DNA from: Elusimicrobiaceae bacterium
GTDB lineage: Bacteria > Elusimicrobiota > Elusimicrobia > Elusimicrobiales > Elusimicrobiaceae
Reading direction: 5' to 3'
DNA length: 64,000 nucleotides
NCBI GenBank assembly: GCA_017618215.1
Contig: JAFZUQ010000003.1
Span: forward strand, 1 to 64,000
Part shown: in pieces, positions 7,801-14,842 of the stretch
How positions within the stretch are numbered: position 1 is the first letter of the stretch
Layout of the letters: the number at the start of each line of letters is the position of its first letter
The notes under the pieces: model-generated
Database searches by the model: none
What the model was told of the DNA's origin: nothing
What the model saw: the letters and a program-made list of their open reading frames with translations, nothing else
Made by a program: the position numbers and the translations under genes

Positions 7801-8802
7801 GGCGCTTGCTCTGTTTACATAATAACTGAAACTTATATAATCTAAACTTTTTAAAAGCCTTTCACCAAAACCGATATTACCTATCATATCTTCGGCTTCC
7901 TCTCTGGTTAAAGTATTACTTAAAATTAAATTTCTTGCTTCTTCATAATTTACACCGCAGGACTCCCACGGCAAATTGCTGTGTTCGTCTAAATATTCTT
8001 CTATTTCCTGCAAGGCAATTTTTCTAGCTTGCAAGGGTGCTAATACTTTGCTTAAACATCTGTCCATCATAGGTGCAATAGTGGAAATATGTTTAATTAC
8101 ATTTTGATTGGCAGACTCAAACAATTTATAGTTATATTGCCCTAAAATTTCGGCATTAATACAATCTTTATCCTTTTTGCTTTCAGGGGATTGGCAATCA
8201 GATGAATGCAAAGTGAGATTAGCCTCGCGCACTGCTTCGGTGAAAGCAAGGTTTTGTGAATAATAACCCGCTAAGTAAGAGGCATCGTTTATCGGACTTC
8301 TTTTATTATCAAGGTTAATTTCTTTTAAGACATTTTCATCTTTGCTTTCTTGCAAAAACATACGCCGCATTTCATTTTCTGCGTGGTTTTGAAAGTCTTG
8401 ATATCCCAAAGGCGTGCTTGTTTCTAAAGAAGCATTACGTGCCGCGATTGCATATCTGTAAAAATCCCCTTCTTTTTTAAAATAGGTACTGTTAGGATAT
8501 TTTTCTTTTTGACTTATAGATGGCATAAAAGCCCTGTTCCTATAAGTTTGTTTATCACGGTATGTTTTAGCCTGATTTGGATCATATTGTTTGCTTTTCC
8601 ATTGTAAAATTTCCCTAAACTCTTTATAAGCGGCTTCCGGGTTTTTAATGGTGTAATTATTAAACTCTTTTGCAAGTATTGCATCAATTTGAGCAGAAGT
8701 ATTAATAAATTCTTCACGGGAAATAGTAATCCCCTGCGCGTTTAAAAGCACAGTGCTTAAAATTAAAGCGAAAGTTAAAATTGTGCTTAGTATTTTTTTC
8801 AT
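4843..8802 (-). CDS. Large secreted protein with four C-terminal repeat domains
   Basis: 1319 residues with a clear signal peptide (MKKILSTILTFALILSTVLLNAQG). Residues 25-470 are helical and charged. A small-residue stretch around 465-530 (MDPTMLLAPIGETVKGL, then many Ala/Thr/Val) is followed by a low-complexity linker with three IGF motifs (RGIGFKP, RRQIGFGK, KQGIGFNQ). The C-terminal half holds four copies of a domain of about 75 residues, starting near 764, 874, 1007 and 1237. Each has a (W/F)xxLDxxF/Y-H/T-GTxxV strand, a TKxDGS-like turn, an aromatic xxWL segment and an LSxKExDAIxG helix. I do not recognise this repeat. The start overlaps the preceding membrane-protein gene by four bases, so the pair is translationally coupled. 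Possibly a surface or polymorphic effector-type protein; function unknown. Confidence 0.8.
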   Translation of the reverse strand: MKKILSTILTFALILSTVLLNAQGITISREEFINTSAQIDAILAKEFNNYTIKNPEAAYKEFREILQWKSKQYDPNQAKTYRDKQTYRNRAFMPSISQKEKYPNSTYFKKEGDFYRYAIAARNASLETSTPLGYQDFQNHAENEMRRMFLQESKDENVLKEINLDNKRSPINDASYLAGYYSQNLAFTEAVREANLTLHSSDCQSPESKKDKDCINAEILGQYNYKLFESANQNVIKHISTIAPMMDRCLSKVLAPLQARKIALQEIEEYLDEHSNLPWESCGVNYEEARNLILSNTLTREEAEDMIGNIGFGERLLKSLDYISFSYYVNRASAIQDFKMGIEDGLEDMSNSEIYREAQISDILSNSLNKVLTQIASNYIAYGQVFYYDVEGFSGKSDKFAETWSKVGTNELYQNMPIAKLARDAITKSGRRGYQDKNLAKSMQEVRFESNAKTEVEILAIASDFVMDPTMLLAPIGETVKGLKLASKVAQTAPKTTAKVTKAAETVGRGVQTAKNALTDSKVGRSVQRATQPVKQLKSKAGNFVSDAFDAFDDFSGMGRHLDDAKTAPKTTQGLTKGAETTTDVVEDFAKAPTPKPEPVTALPPKKLETKLTGEFDDLVASAKPEETRRGIGFKPQDNVSPSNTTTGAPEGMRRQIGFGKSDTYIPDDAGKAVNGKGGVQDFTAKGNTGPQARGPEGPNAKNPYDVRNSAGGPDTPGTPQQNLSDLNRQITNEPTLTKQEADDLFKQRQSRYENLDDMLKREGKNWISLDKEFHETVKVELIDPTNGGLFTKITKADGSTKIVETERLHGWLAGGMPDKGIYLSKKERDAIQGYKDIFRWETDFMSEHRATIISKELSSSSRYSEDIKSAAENWIALDKDFHGTVKVERAPGNKVRIVKTKPDGSGYYESKYMSESDFKSWINGVSDVRGCGISRTEKDAIQGLDDLLNTTPTKQGIGFNQRISNTPKQPTLTFEESKKLNRGRDSQAYRISGDKENYSQSTRFKASDFRKLDKQYTGTSQVTWIDDEYVEITKLNGEKFKAKATSFRAWLDGVPEVPELNISQKERDAIKGLDDFMTRNNVTVAKTQEIAQQAAKKAELQKKYSAMVDSYENMLYRVQPKSASQRLKDEFRRMANGGRPHPKRLKRLGLEQDVIDDIVQQDNNIRAIQSEIRKFGKGSIDNVAKQGQKAVETPTAMATKPLSSKQTLTQTDADNLFLERQNRYQNLSYSDRKEARNWILLDEQFHGTVDVEFDYHDSFFVTITKADGSTQKVMGSDFYAWLYGSGFRELALSEKEIEAMGKEIHKFARFMESDLRKF

Positions 8803-9596
8803 AAGTCATCACTCTCTAATTCAAAAGGTTTTTCATAAGTAAATAAATAGTGTAAAAGCAAAGTAATTATCAATATATAAATCGCCAAAGCGAACCCCGT
8901 CAAACATAAATTTGAAAAGAAACCGTTACTCGCAAAACTCGGCAATAAATGTATTATCCCTTTTGCAGGATTAAATGACAAATTAAATAAAAGTAAAGCA
9001 AAAATAATCCAAGTTATTTTATAGTTTTTAAACAAAAGCCATGCATATTTTAAACTGTCTTTTAAGGTAACTTTTAAGGCAAAAGCCATTTGTATAATAA
9101 TCAAAGAAACCAGCCAAAGCGAAAACATGGCAACCCTTATAATTTCCGTCGAAAAGGGTGTTAAAATTACAACTGTTTTTGTTATTCCGCAGATGGATAC
9201 TATTATCAAAATTAGTGCCATAAAAGGTAATTGCACGGCAAGTACTTTTATACTGTTTATAAGGGAGATTTTTACATATGTAAAGGTATTTCCCCGGCGT
9301 ATAATTTCGTTATTAATACATAGGTAAATTATAAACGTAAAAATAACATTCATCACATAAAGTAGAGGAATTAAATAGCATAACCAAATAAGACCCCGAT
9401 ATATCCCGGCAAAAAAACTATGGTTTGCAAAGAATAAGACCAAATTGAATTTAACTACAGGTATAACCATAATATGCCCCAAAGCCGGTGCAAATAAATA
9501 GAACATAGCCACTAAAAAAAGCGTAACGAAAAACCAAGCAATGGTTAGTTGCTTCGTAAAAGAGATATTAAATAATGCACACATTCTCTTTAGCAT
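8799..9596 (-). CDS. Polytopic membrane protein, possibly YesL/DUF624-like
   Basis: 265 residues with about six hydrophobic segments, near 18-36, 42-58, 70-95, 112-137, 148-168 and 193-213, with a further one near 230-250. A SLKYAWLLFKNYKITW segment near 175-195 is reminiscent of the YesL (DUF624) family, but the match is weak. The gene starts from a strong promoter 20 bases upstream and ends in an ATGA overlap with the 1319-residue secreted protein, so the two are probably made together. It might help export or anchor that partner; this is inference from position only. Confidence 0.6.
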   Translation of the reverse strand: MLKRMCALFNISFTKQLTIAWFFVTLFLVAMFYLFAPALGHIMVIPVVKFNLVLFFANHSFFAGIYRGLIWLCYLIPLLYVMNVIFTFIIYLCINNEIIRRGNTFTYVKISLINSIKVLAVQLPFMALILIIVSICGITKTVVILTPFSTEIIRVAMFSLWLVSLIIIQMAFALKVTLKDSLKYAWLLFKNYKITWIIFALLLFNLSFNPAKGIIHLLPSFASNGFFSNLCLTGFALAIYILIITLLLHYLFTYEKPFELESDDL

Positions 9597-9615
9597 AATA
9601 TTATCCTATGTATAT

Positions 9616-9644
9616 ATTATAATGGAAATACTATGTTTTATCAA
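9616..9644 (-). promoter_or_regulatory. Promoter of the membrane protein / secreted repeat protein unit
   Basis: The minus strand has TTGATA (9644-9639), a 17-base spacer and TATAAT (9621-9616). AGGAT lies in the short leader before the ATG at 9596. Confidence 0.7.
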
Positions 9645-9650
9645 GGGGGA

Positions 9651-10085
9651 TTATAAATCTTCTACTGTAGGATTGTAGGCTTGAGTGCCGGAAACTATTT
9701 CAAGCAAACGTGCATCAGACGGATAGTCAATTTTTTCTTTGGCTTTATTTATTGATACCCAATCAACTGCAAGAACTTCCGATTCATCCGGTTTACCTAT
9801 GCGTACAAGTTTTGTCATTAAATACCATTGGACGGCTTTTTTAATGAAATTTCCTTTAAGCGTAAATGAATAGCGTACTTTTAGAAGTGGGCGAATGATT
9901 TTGGCCCGGTATCCTGTTTCCTCCAAAACTTCGCGAAGAGCAGCTTGACGAGGCGTTTCCCCTTCTTCAATATGGCCTTTTGGGAAAGTCCAAATCTTGC
10001 GGCCTTTCATTGTCTTAACTTTTATGAGCAAGACTTTGTTGCCGTCTAACACTACTCCGCCACAGGAAAATTCCGGTAAAATCAT
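9651..10085 (-). CDS. Nudix hydrolase
   Basis: 144 residues with a perfect Nudix box: G37, E43, then REVLEETGY (51-59), matching GX5EX7REUXEEXGU. The preceding WTFPKGHIEEGET is typical of diadenosine-polyphosphate (Ap4A) hydrolases and related housekeeping Nudix enzymes, which cleave nucleoside diphosphates linked to another group. The substrate cannot be fixed from sequence alone. Its ATG overlaps the gatA stop by one base (TAATG), so it is the third gene of the gatC-gatA-Nudix operon. Confidence 0.9.
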   Translation of the reverse strand: MILPEFSCGGVVLDGNKVLLIKVKTMKGRKIWTFPKGHIEEGETPRQAALREVLEETGYRAKIIRPLLKVRYSFTLKGNFIKKAVQWYLMTKLVRIGKPDESEVLAVDWVSINKAKEKIDYPSDARLLEIVSGTQAYNPTVEDL

Positions 10086-11467
10086 TATTTCCCCCCTAAT
10101 AATGCTGCGGTTTTGTAAAGTAAGTTCTCATCAAAGTAATTTGCATAAATTTGTAAACCGAGCGGCATATTATTTTTATCTTTCCCAAAAGGAACGCTTA
10201 AGGCCGGAACGCCAGCCATATTCGCTGGGCAAGTAAATAAATCAGCCAAGTATAAAGTCAAAATATCTTCCACTTCGCCGATTTTAAAAGCACCGTTTGG
10301 GGTTGTCGGCATAATGATTGCATCTACTTCTTTTAGTGCCTTTTGGAAATCCAGCTTAATAAGTTCACGCACTTTTTGGGCTTGTAAATAAAAATCTCCG
10401 GCGTGTGCGCTGCTCAAGGAAAATGTACCAAGTATAATGCGGCGCTTAACTTCAGGACCGAAAGCTGTGCGGTCTTTAAGATAAGTGTCTTCTAAATCTT
10501 TAGTATTTTGTGCGGCGTAGCCGTAGCGTAAACCATCGAAACGGGCAAGGTTTGAACTTGCTTCACTTGCAGTTAAAATATGATAGCAAGGTGCAGAATA
10601 TTTCGCATGTGGTAAAGAGATTTCTTTTATTTGTACGCCTTTTGTTTTTAAAAGTTCTACAGCTTGCTTAAAAGCTAGTGTGGCTTCTTTTTCAAGATTA
10701 ATAACGAAATCAGTAGGAACACCTATAACTAAATTTTGTTTTTCTTGCTTATTTTGCGGTGCAGGTTTTGAGGTGGAATCTTTTTTATCTTGCCCGGAAA
10801 TTATGGATAAAACAAGTTGATTGTCTTCGATATTGTTTGTGATAGGGCCGATTTGGTCTGCGCTGCTTGCAAATGCGGTTAAACCATAACGGGACACACT
10901 GCCGTATGTCGGTTTAATACCTACAACGCCGCAAAAAGCGGCCGGCTGGCGGATACTTCCGCCTGTATCGGAACCGAGAGCAACAGGCACCATGCCGCTT
11001 GCAACTGCAGCGGCACTTCCGCCGGAAGAACCGCCCGGAACGCGCGCTAAATCAAGCGGGTTTTTAACAGGGCCAAAAGCAGAATTTTCATTTGAGGACC
11101 CCATGGCAAATTCGTCCATATTAGTTCGGCCTACAATTACTGCACCTTCTTTTAATAATTTTTTTACGACGGTTGCGGTATACGGTGCTTTGTAATTTTC
11201 AAGCATCTTTGAAGCGCATGAACAAATGTGCCCCTCATATAAAATATTGTCTTTTATGGCGACAGGGACGCCGGCAAGGCGGCCTTTTTTGCCTTGTGGT
11301 AGCGCATCAATTTCTTTAGCGCGTTTAATTGCGTCTTCTTCAAAAATTTCAAGGAAGGCATTTAAAGACGGGTTTTTTTCTTTAATGCCGGCTAAAGTTT
11401 TTGTGATTATTTCCAAAGCGGAAACTTCGCCTGAATTAACTTTTTGTGCTATATCTATCGCTCTCAT
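10085..11467 (-). CDS. gatA: Asp/Glu-tRNA amidotransferase subunit A
   Basis: 460 residues of the amidase-signature family. The catalytic triad is in place: Lys72 (AIKDNIL), cis-Ser147 (PGGSSGGSAA) and Ser171 (GSDTGGSIRQPA). GatA releases ammonia from glutamine and passes it to GatB to convert Glu-tRNA(Gln) or Asp-tRNA(Asn) to the amide form. gatC lies just upstream with a four-base overlap. gatB is not in the window and must be encoded elsewhere. Length and motifs are normal. A tRNA-Gln gene at 41972 is a possible substrate of the complex. Confidence 0.96.
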   Translation of the reverse strand: MRAIDIAQKVNSGEVSALEIITKTLAGIKEKNPSLNAFLEIFEEDAIKRAKEIDALPQGKKGRLAGVPVAIKDNILYEGHICSCASKMLENYKAPYTATVVKKLLKEGAVIVGRTNMDEFAMGSSNENSAFGPVKNPLDLARVPGGSSGGSAAAVASGMVPVALGSDTGGSIRQPAAFCGVVGIKPTYGSVSRYGLTAFASSADQIGPITNNIEDNQLVLSIISGQDKKDSTSKPAPQNKQEKQNLVIGVPTDFVINLEKEATLAFKQAVELLKTKGVQIKEISLPHAKYSAPCYHILTASEASSNLARFDGLRYGYAAQNTKDLEDTYLKDRTAFGPEVKRRIILGTFSLSSAHAGDFYLQAQKVRELIKLDFQKALKEVDAIIMPTTPNGAFKIGEVEDILTLYLADLFTCPANMAGVPALSVPFGKDKNNMPLGLQIYANYFDENLLYKTAALLGGK

Positions 11468-11739
11468 AAAACCTTCTTTACCTTTAGTAAATTATCTTGT
11501 TTATCATTGAAAGCGCCCGTTAAAGCGGCGGCATTTTCAAACTGCACGGGGCTGTCTTCACGCTTTGGGGTAAAGTCAGCAGTTGTGCAAGTTAAGGCGG
11601 AAGTATCAACTTTTTGAATTTCTTCCACCCAATTTACTACGGAAGCAATTTGTTTAATAAGTTTTTCTTCCTCTTGTGCCGAAAGTTCTATTTTAGCGAG
11701 TTTCGCTACTTGTTTTAATTCTTGTAAATTTGTTTCCAT
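11464..11739 (-). CDS. gatC: Asp/Glu-tRNA amidotransferase subunit C
   Basis: 91 residues, the usual GatC size. The N-terminal helix QVAKLAKIELSAQEEEKL and the later TPKREDSP segment are family features. GatC is a belt that holds GatA and GatB together. It is the first gene of the operon. No ribosome-binding site precedes the ATG, and the -10 element ends seven bases before it, so the message is probably leaderless. Confidence 0.93.
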   Translation of the reverse strand: METNLQELKQVAKLAKIELSAQEEEKLIKQIASVVNWVEEIQKVDTSALTCTTADFTPKREDSPVQFENAAALTGAFNDKQDNLLKVKKVL

Positions 11740-11745
11740 AATTAT

Positions 11746-11774
11746 ATTTTAGCAAATATAACAACTAAAACAAA
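11746..11774 (-). promoter_or_regulatory. Extended -10 promoter of gatC, probable leaderless start
   Basis: On the minus strand TGCTAAAAT forms an extended -10 whose hexamer is at 11751-11746. The position seven bases past it is the A of the gatC ATG. The -35 region (TTTGTT, 11774-11769) is poor, as is common with extended -10 promoters. Confidence 0.5.
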
Positions 11775-11775
11775 C

Positions 11776-12231
11776 CTAGTTTATTAGGAATATACTGATA
11801 TTTAAATATGTCGCAAAAAGTATCCATAAAAAATACGGCAGTATTATGAAAGCACAAACTTTATTTATCTTAAAACTTACCGAAATCAAACGGAATACCA
11901 AATAATCTAAAACGACCAGAATAATTAAACCGCCAATTATACTATGCAAGCCAAAGAAGATAGGTGTCCAGAAAAAATTTAAAACAAGTTGTGCGACGAA
12001 AAGACGTTTTGCTCTTACAACAAGTGGACTGTGCGGTTGCCTGTCGATCATCCAAACAAATATCGCAAGTGATACATAGAGTATAGTCCACACCGGCATA
12101 AAAACATAATTTGGCGGATTTAAGAAAGGTTTTTCTAAAGTGGAAAACCATCCGTTAAGAGCGCTATTGACTGATGCACTCATCATTCCCCCTATTGCTA
12201 AAAATATTATGGCTAAAATTATGATTTTCAT
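11776..12231 (-). CDS. tspO: TspO/MBR family membrane protein
   Basis: 151 residues with five hydrophobic helices. The family signatures are visible: WFSTLEKPFLNPPNYVFMPVW (split over about 28-48), the QLVLNFFWTPIFF segment (about 83-95) and the final PYFLWILFATYLN (about 132-144). TspO proteins bind porphyrins and related tetrapyrroles and are involved in stress responses. The gene stands alone, with about 36 bases to gatC on one side and tRNA-Arg on the other. Its role here is not otherwise indicated. Confidence 0.9.
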   Translation of the reverse strand: MKIIILAIIFLAIGGMMSASVNSALNGWFSTLEKPFLNPPNYVFMPVWTILYVSLAIFVWMIDRQPHSPLVVRAKRLFVAQLVLNFFWTPIFFGLHSIIGGLIILVVLDYLVFRLISVSFKINKVCAFIILPYFLWILFATYLNISIFLIN

Positions 12232-12254
12232 AATGTCTCCTTACTTAAAAATGG

Positions 12255-12260
12255 TAAAAT
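12255..12260 (+). promoter_or_regulatory. -10 element of tRNA-Arg
   Basis: TAAAAT lies eight bases before the mature 5' end of the tRNA. The -35 region is weak (AATGTC at 12232). Confidence 0.35.
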
Positions 12261-12268
12261 TTAATTGT

Positions 12269-12340
12269 GCGCCCGTAGTTCAATGGATAGAGCATCGGCC
12301 TCCGAAGCCGAATATATGGGTTCAACTCCCGTCGGGCGCG
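12269..12340 (+). tRNA. tRNA-Arg (anticodon CCG)
   Basis: A 72-base cloverleaf. The acceptor GCGCCCG (12269-12275) pairs with CGGGCGC (12333-12339). The anticodon stem CGGC/GCCG encloses the loop CTCCGAA with anticodon CCG, which reads CGG. The T arm is ATGGG-TTCAACT-CCCGT. The discriminator is G and CCA is not encoded. Confidence 0.95.
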
Positions 12341-12349
12341 CTTAAATTT

Positions 12350-12383
12350 ACGCGCTTTTGGGTTTTATGGCTCAAAAGCGCGT
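12350..12383. terminator. Hairpin between convergent tRNA-Arg and thioredoxin gene
   Basis: ACGCGCTTTTG (12350-12360) and CAAAAGCGCGT (12373-12383) form an 11-bp stem with a 12-base loop. No long T run follows on either strand, so it may be a weak bidirectional terminator. Confidence 0.5.
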
Positions 12384-12388
12384 GTTAG

Positions 12389-12706
12389 TTAAGCAATAGC
12401 TTTTAAAGTATTTTCAATCATATCTTTTGTGCGTGGGCCGACGATTTTTTTTACCCCCTTTCCATCTTTATAAAAAAATAAGGTCGGCGTTGCTTTTACG
12501 GTCATAATATCAGCAAAATGCGGTGATTTATCTACATCAATCATGACGAATTTTACTTTATCTCCGTATTTTTTATATAGATCATTTATTATCGGTTCAA
12601 GGTCTTTACAATGTTTGCACCAAGTGGCATAAAATTCTACCAACATTGGGCCTTTTTCTTGTAAGACTTCTTGTTTAAAGTTAAGGTCATCAACTTCAAC
12701 TTTCAT
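12389..12706 (-). CDS. Thioredoxin-family protein with WCKHC active site
   Basis: 105 residues with the full thioredoxin fold: EFYATWCKHCKDLEPI around the redox cysteines C30 and C33, VMIDVDKSPHFAD, and the cis-proline segment KATPTLFFYKDG. The frame opens ten codons earlier, but the ATG at 12706 has a strong GAGGGGG site and matches the family start. The active site is CKHC rather than the CGPC of classical thioredoxin; the inner residues tune redox potential, so this may be a reductase or exchange protein with different partners. There is no signal peptide, so it is cytoplasmic. It has its own promoter. Confidence 0.88.
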   Translation of the reverse strand: MKVEVDDLNFKQEVLQEKGPMLVEFYATWCKHCKDLEPIINDLYKKYGDKVKFVMIDVDKSPHFADIMTVKATPTLFFYKDGKGVKKIVGPRTKDMIENTLKAIA

Positions 12707-12717
12707 AATACCCCCTC

Positions 12718-12770
12718 GAAAGCGGAGTGCTTTCAAGGGATATTATAACTATTTTAGATTAGTTTTGCAA
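12718..12770 (-). promoter_or_regulatory. Promoter and small 5' hairpin of the thioredoxin gene
   Basis: The minus strand has TTGCAA (12770-12765), a 17-base spacer and TATAAT (12747-12742). In the leader GAAAGC and GCTTTC form a 6-bp hairpin (12734-12718) that ends just before the ribosome-binding site. Confidence 0.7.
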
Positions 12771-12780
12771 TAATTTTAGA

Positions 12781-13749
12781 TTATATATTTTTTGTAAATT
12801 CGGGTGCTTGGTTTGCAAGGTCAGTCAATAACTTAAAATTATTTACCGCTTGTTCAAGTAAAGGATAATCTATATTTTTAAACAGTGGAATTTGTATAGA
12901 AAATGTAGGATATTTTAGAAATCCCCATCTATCATTTCTTAACACAAAGATTATGTAATCGTTATAGAAAACTGCTTTCACATAATATGAATTGAATTGT
13001 TGTTTTATATTTTGTATTGTTGAAAACAACTCCGGAGTTGCTAACTTTTCAGCAACATTTTTGTCATTACTATATACATCAATATCATGTTGATTTGCTT
13101 CGGCTAATTCTATTTTAGGTAATTCTAATTCTGATTTTTCTTTTATTATATTTTTATCAGTTCCATTAGGATAATTATTAGTTTGAAAATAAGTTATGCT
13201 ACCCAGATTTTTTGAATTTTTAATAGTAATTATACCGGCGTAAAATTGTAACAATGGTTCCCCTCTTCTTCTTTCGGCTTTTGAAATATATTGAATTTGA
13301 GTAATGGCTTTCGTTAAACTATCATTATCGCAAGAAAAAGCATTTTTCAAAGATAAAGTTAGTGAATCAAAAAACGAAACATTAACTATGGGTACAATGT
13401 AAATGGGCAAAATAGCTGAAAGCATAATTTCCTTTGGCGGAATTAATTCTGTATTCCATTGGTCCTTTTTATTAAATTGTATATTTTTGCGAACAGAAAC
13501 GATCATTTTCCAATCAGGGCATTGTGATAAGACATAAGGAACCAATATCTTTTCCACTTTTCGTATAAAGAAATAAGACATAAAAAGAGGTAATACTACT
13601 ATAATTAAGAGTAGTATCGCTAAAATTAAATCTGGTTTTATATGGATTACTTTATAAACAAGTAAAGAAATAAAAGCAATTAAAATAATTATGGGATATA
13701 TAAAAATTTTATTTTTTTCTCTGTTTAATTTTTTAAGTTCTTGAATCAT
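12781..13749 (-). CDS. Membrane protein, possibly DUF3137 family
   Basis: 322 residues. Two hydrophobic helices (about 15-34 and 38-60) are followed by a soluble domain of about 260 residues with alternating strands, a layout seen in DUF3137 proteins. The resemblance is by architecture and a few positions (FYAGIITI where that family has FxG). The gene is the last of the long mnmE-to-murG run, one base after murG, in the place where murC or murB is usual in other cell-wall clusters. It is more AT-rich than its neighbours. I cannot assign a function. Confidence 0.55.
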   Translation of the reverse strand: MIQELKKLNREKNKIFIYPIIILIAFISLLVYKVIHIKPDLILAILLLIIVVLPLFMSYFFIRKVEKILVPYVLSQCPDWKMIVSVRKNIQFNKKDQWNTELIPPKEIMLSAILPIYIVPIVNVSFFDSLTLSLKNAFSCDNDSLTKAITQIQYISKAERRRGEPLLQFYAGIITIKNSKNLGSITYFQTNNYPNGTDKNIIKEKSELELPKIELAEANQHDIDVYSNDKNVAEKLATPELFSTIQNIKQQFNSYYVKAVFYNDYIIFVLRNDRWGFLKYPTFSIQIPLFKNIDYPLLEQAVNNFKLLTDLANQAPEFTKNI

Positions 13750-13750
13750 A

Positions 13751-14842
13751 TTATTTTCCCTCTAATTTTGCTATCATTTTTTCGGCGGCTTGCAAGGGAT
13801 CCGGTAAAGTTAAATTATTGTAACTTGCACGCATTTTTTGCAAATGTTCCGGTTCTGATAAAAGTCTTTTAACGGTATTATACAAATCTTGTTCTAAATT
13901 CTCGCTTTCCTCTATTAAAAAACTAATGCCGGCATCTTGAAATAATTTTGCATTAAAATACTGATGATTATCTGCCGCATAGGGGAAAGGTACCAAAATC
14001 GACGGCTTTTTTAAAGCGCAAATTTCAGCAAGAGAACTTGCGCCACTACGGGCAATAATAACATGCGCTGCTTTCATTAAAGAATAGATATCTTCAGCAT
14101 AAGGCAGAAGTGTAAGATTATGAGTGTCCCCATAAATTTTTTTAATTTCTTCAAAATCACGTGTGCCTGTGACATGAAAAACATTTAAACGTCCGTTTGA
14201 TTGTGGTAATAATTTTTTAAAAGTTTCCGCCGCCGCATAATTTAATTTTTTAGCACCTTGGCTGCCGCCGAAAATTAAAAAATTTATGCCGAAATTAGTT
14301 TCCATTTCCCAATAAATTTTTTCTTCTTCGGTTAATTTTCTATTAAACTCTTTTCTAATCGGCGTACCTACTAAAATAGCTTTTTTAGAGACTTTATCAA
14401 CCGGTAAACCTAAAAATACCAAATCCGAGAATTTTGCACAAATTCTGTTTGCAAGCCCTATACGGGAATTAGAATCATGAATAGCTGTTTTATAACCCAT
14501 AAAATGTGCCATAAAAACAAGCGGAAATGATATATATCCCCCCATGCCTATACAGCATTTAGGCGCAGTTAATTTTATAAGTTGGCGCATTTGCTTCAAA
14601 CTTTTTATAAATTTTATGAAGAAATTAAACCAAGTTTTAATGTTTTTGTTACGCGGCATTGAAACAAAATCAATTTCTTGGAAAGATAATTCATTATCAT
14701 CCATATATTTAATGTTGGGACTGCCTTGTTTAATTATGAAAATAACATTGTTGCCCTTTTCCATTAGCGCTTTACCCAAGGCAATACCAGGGTAAAAATG
14801 ACCGCCCGTACCACCGGCAGCGATTAAATAAACATCTATCAT
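13751..14842 (-). CDS. murG: UDP-GlcNAc transferase for lipid II synthesis
   Basis: 363 residues, the normal MurG length. The N-terminal GGTGGHFYPGIAL loop (about 10-22), the GGYISFP segment and the C-terminal GGSQGAKKLN and RSGASSLAEI motifs are all MurG signatures. MurG adds GlcNAc to lipid I on the inner face of the cytoplasmic membrane, making lipid II. Its ATG overlaps the ftsW stop by one base. Confidence 0.97.
   Translation of the reverse strand: MIDVYLIAAGGTGGHFYPGIALGKALMEKGNNVIFIIKQGSPNIKYMDDNELSFQEIDFVSMPRNKNIKTWFNFFIKFIKSLKQMRQLIKLTAPKCCIGMGGYISFPLVFMAHFMGYKTAIHDSNSRIGLANRICAKFSDLVFLGLPVDKVSKKAILVGTPIRKEFNRKLTEEEKIYWEMETNFGINFLIFGGSQGAKKLNYAAAETFKKLLPQSNGRLNVFHVTGTRDFEEIKKIYGDTHNLTLLPYAEDIYSLMKAAHVIIARSGASSLAEICALKKPSILVPFPYAADNHQYFNAKLFQDAGISFLIEESENLEQDLYNTVKRLLSEPEHLQKMRASYNNLTLPDPLQAAEKMIAKLEGK

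Noticed and set aside
5000..8700. Plus-strand open frames opposite the large secreted protein
   Set aside because: Their composition is that of an antisense shadow and none starts with a ribosome-binding site.
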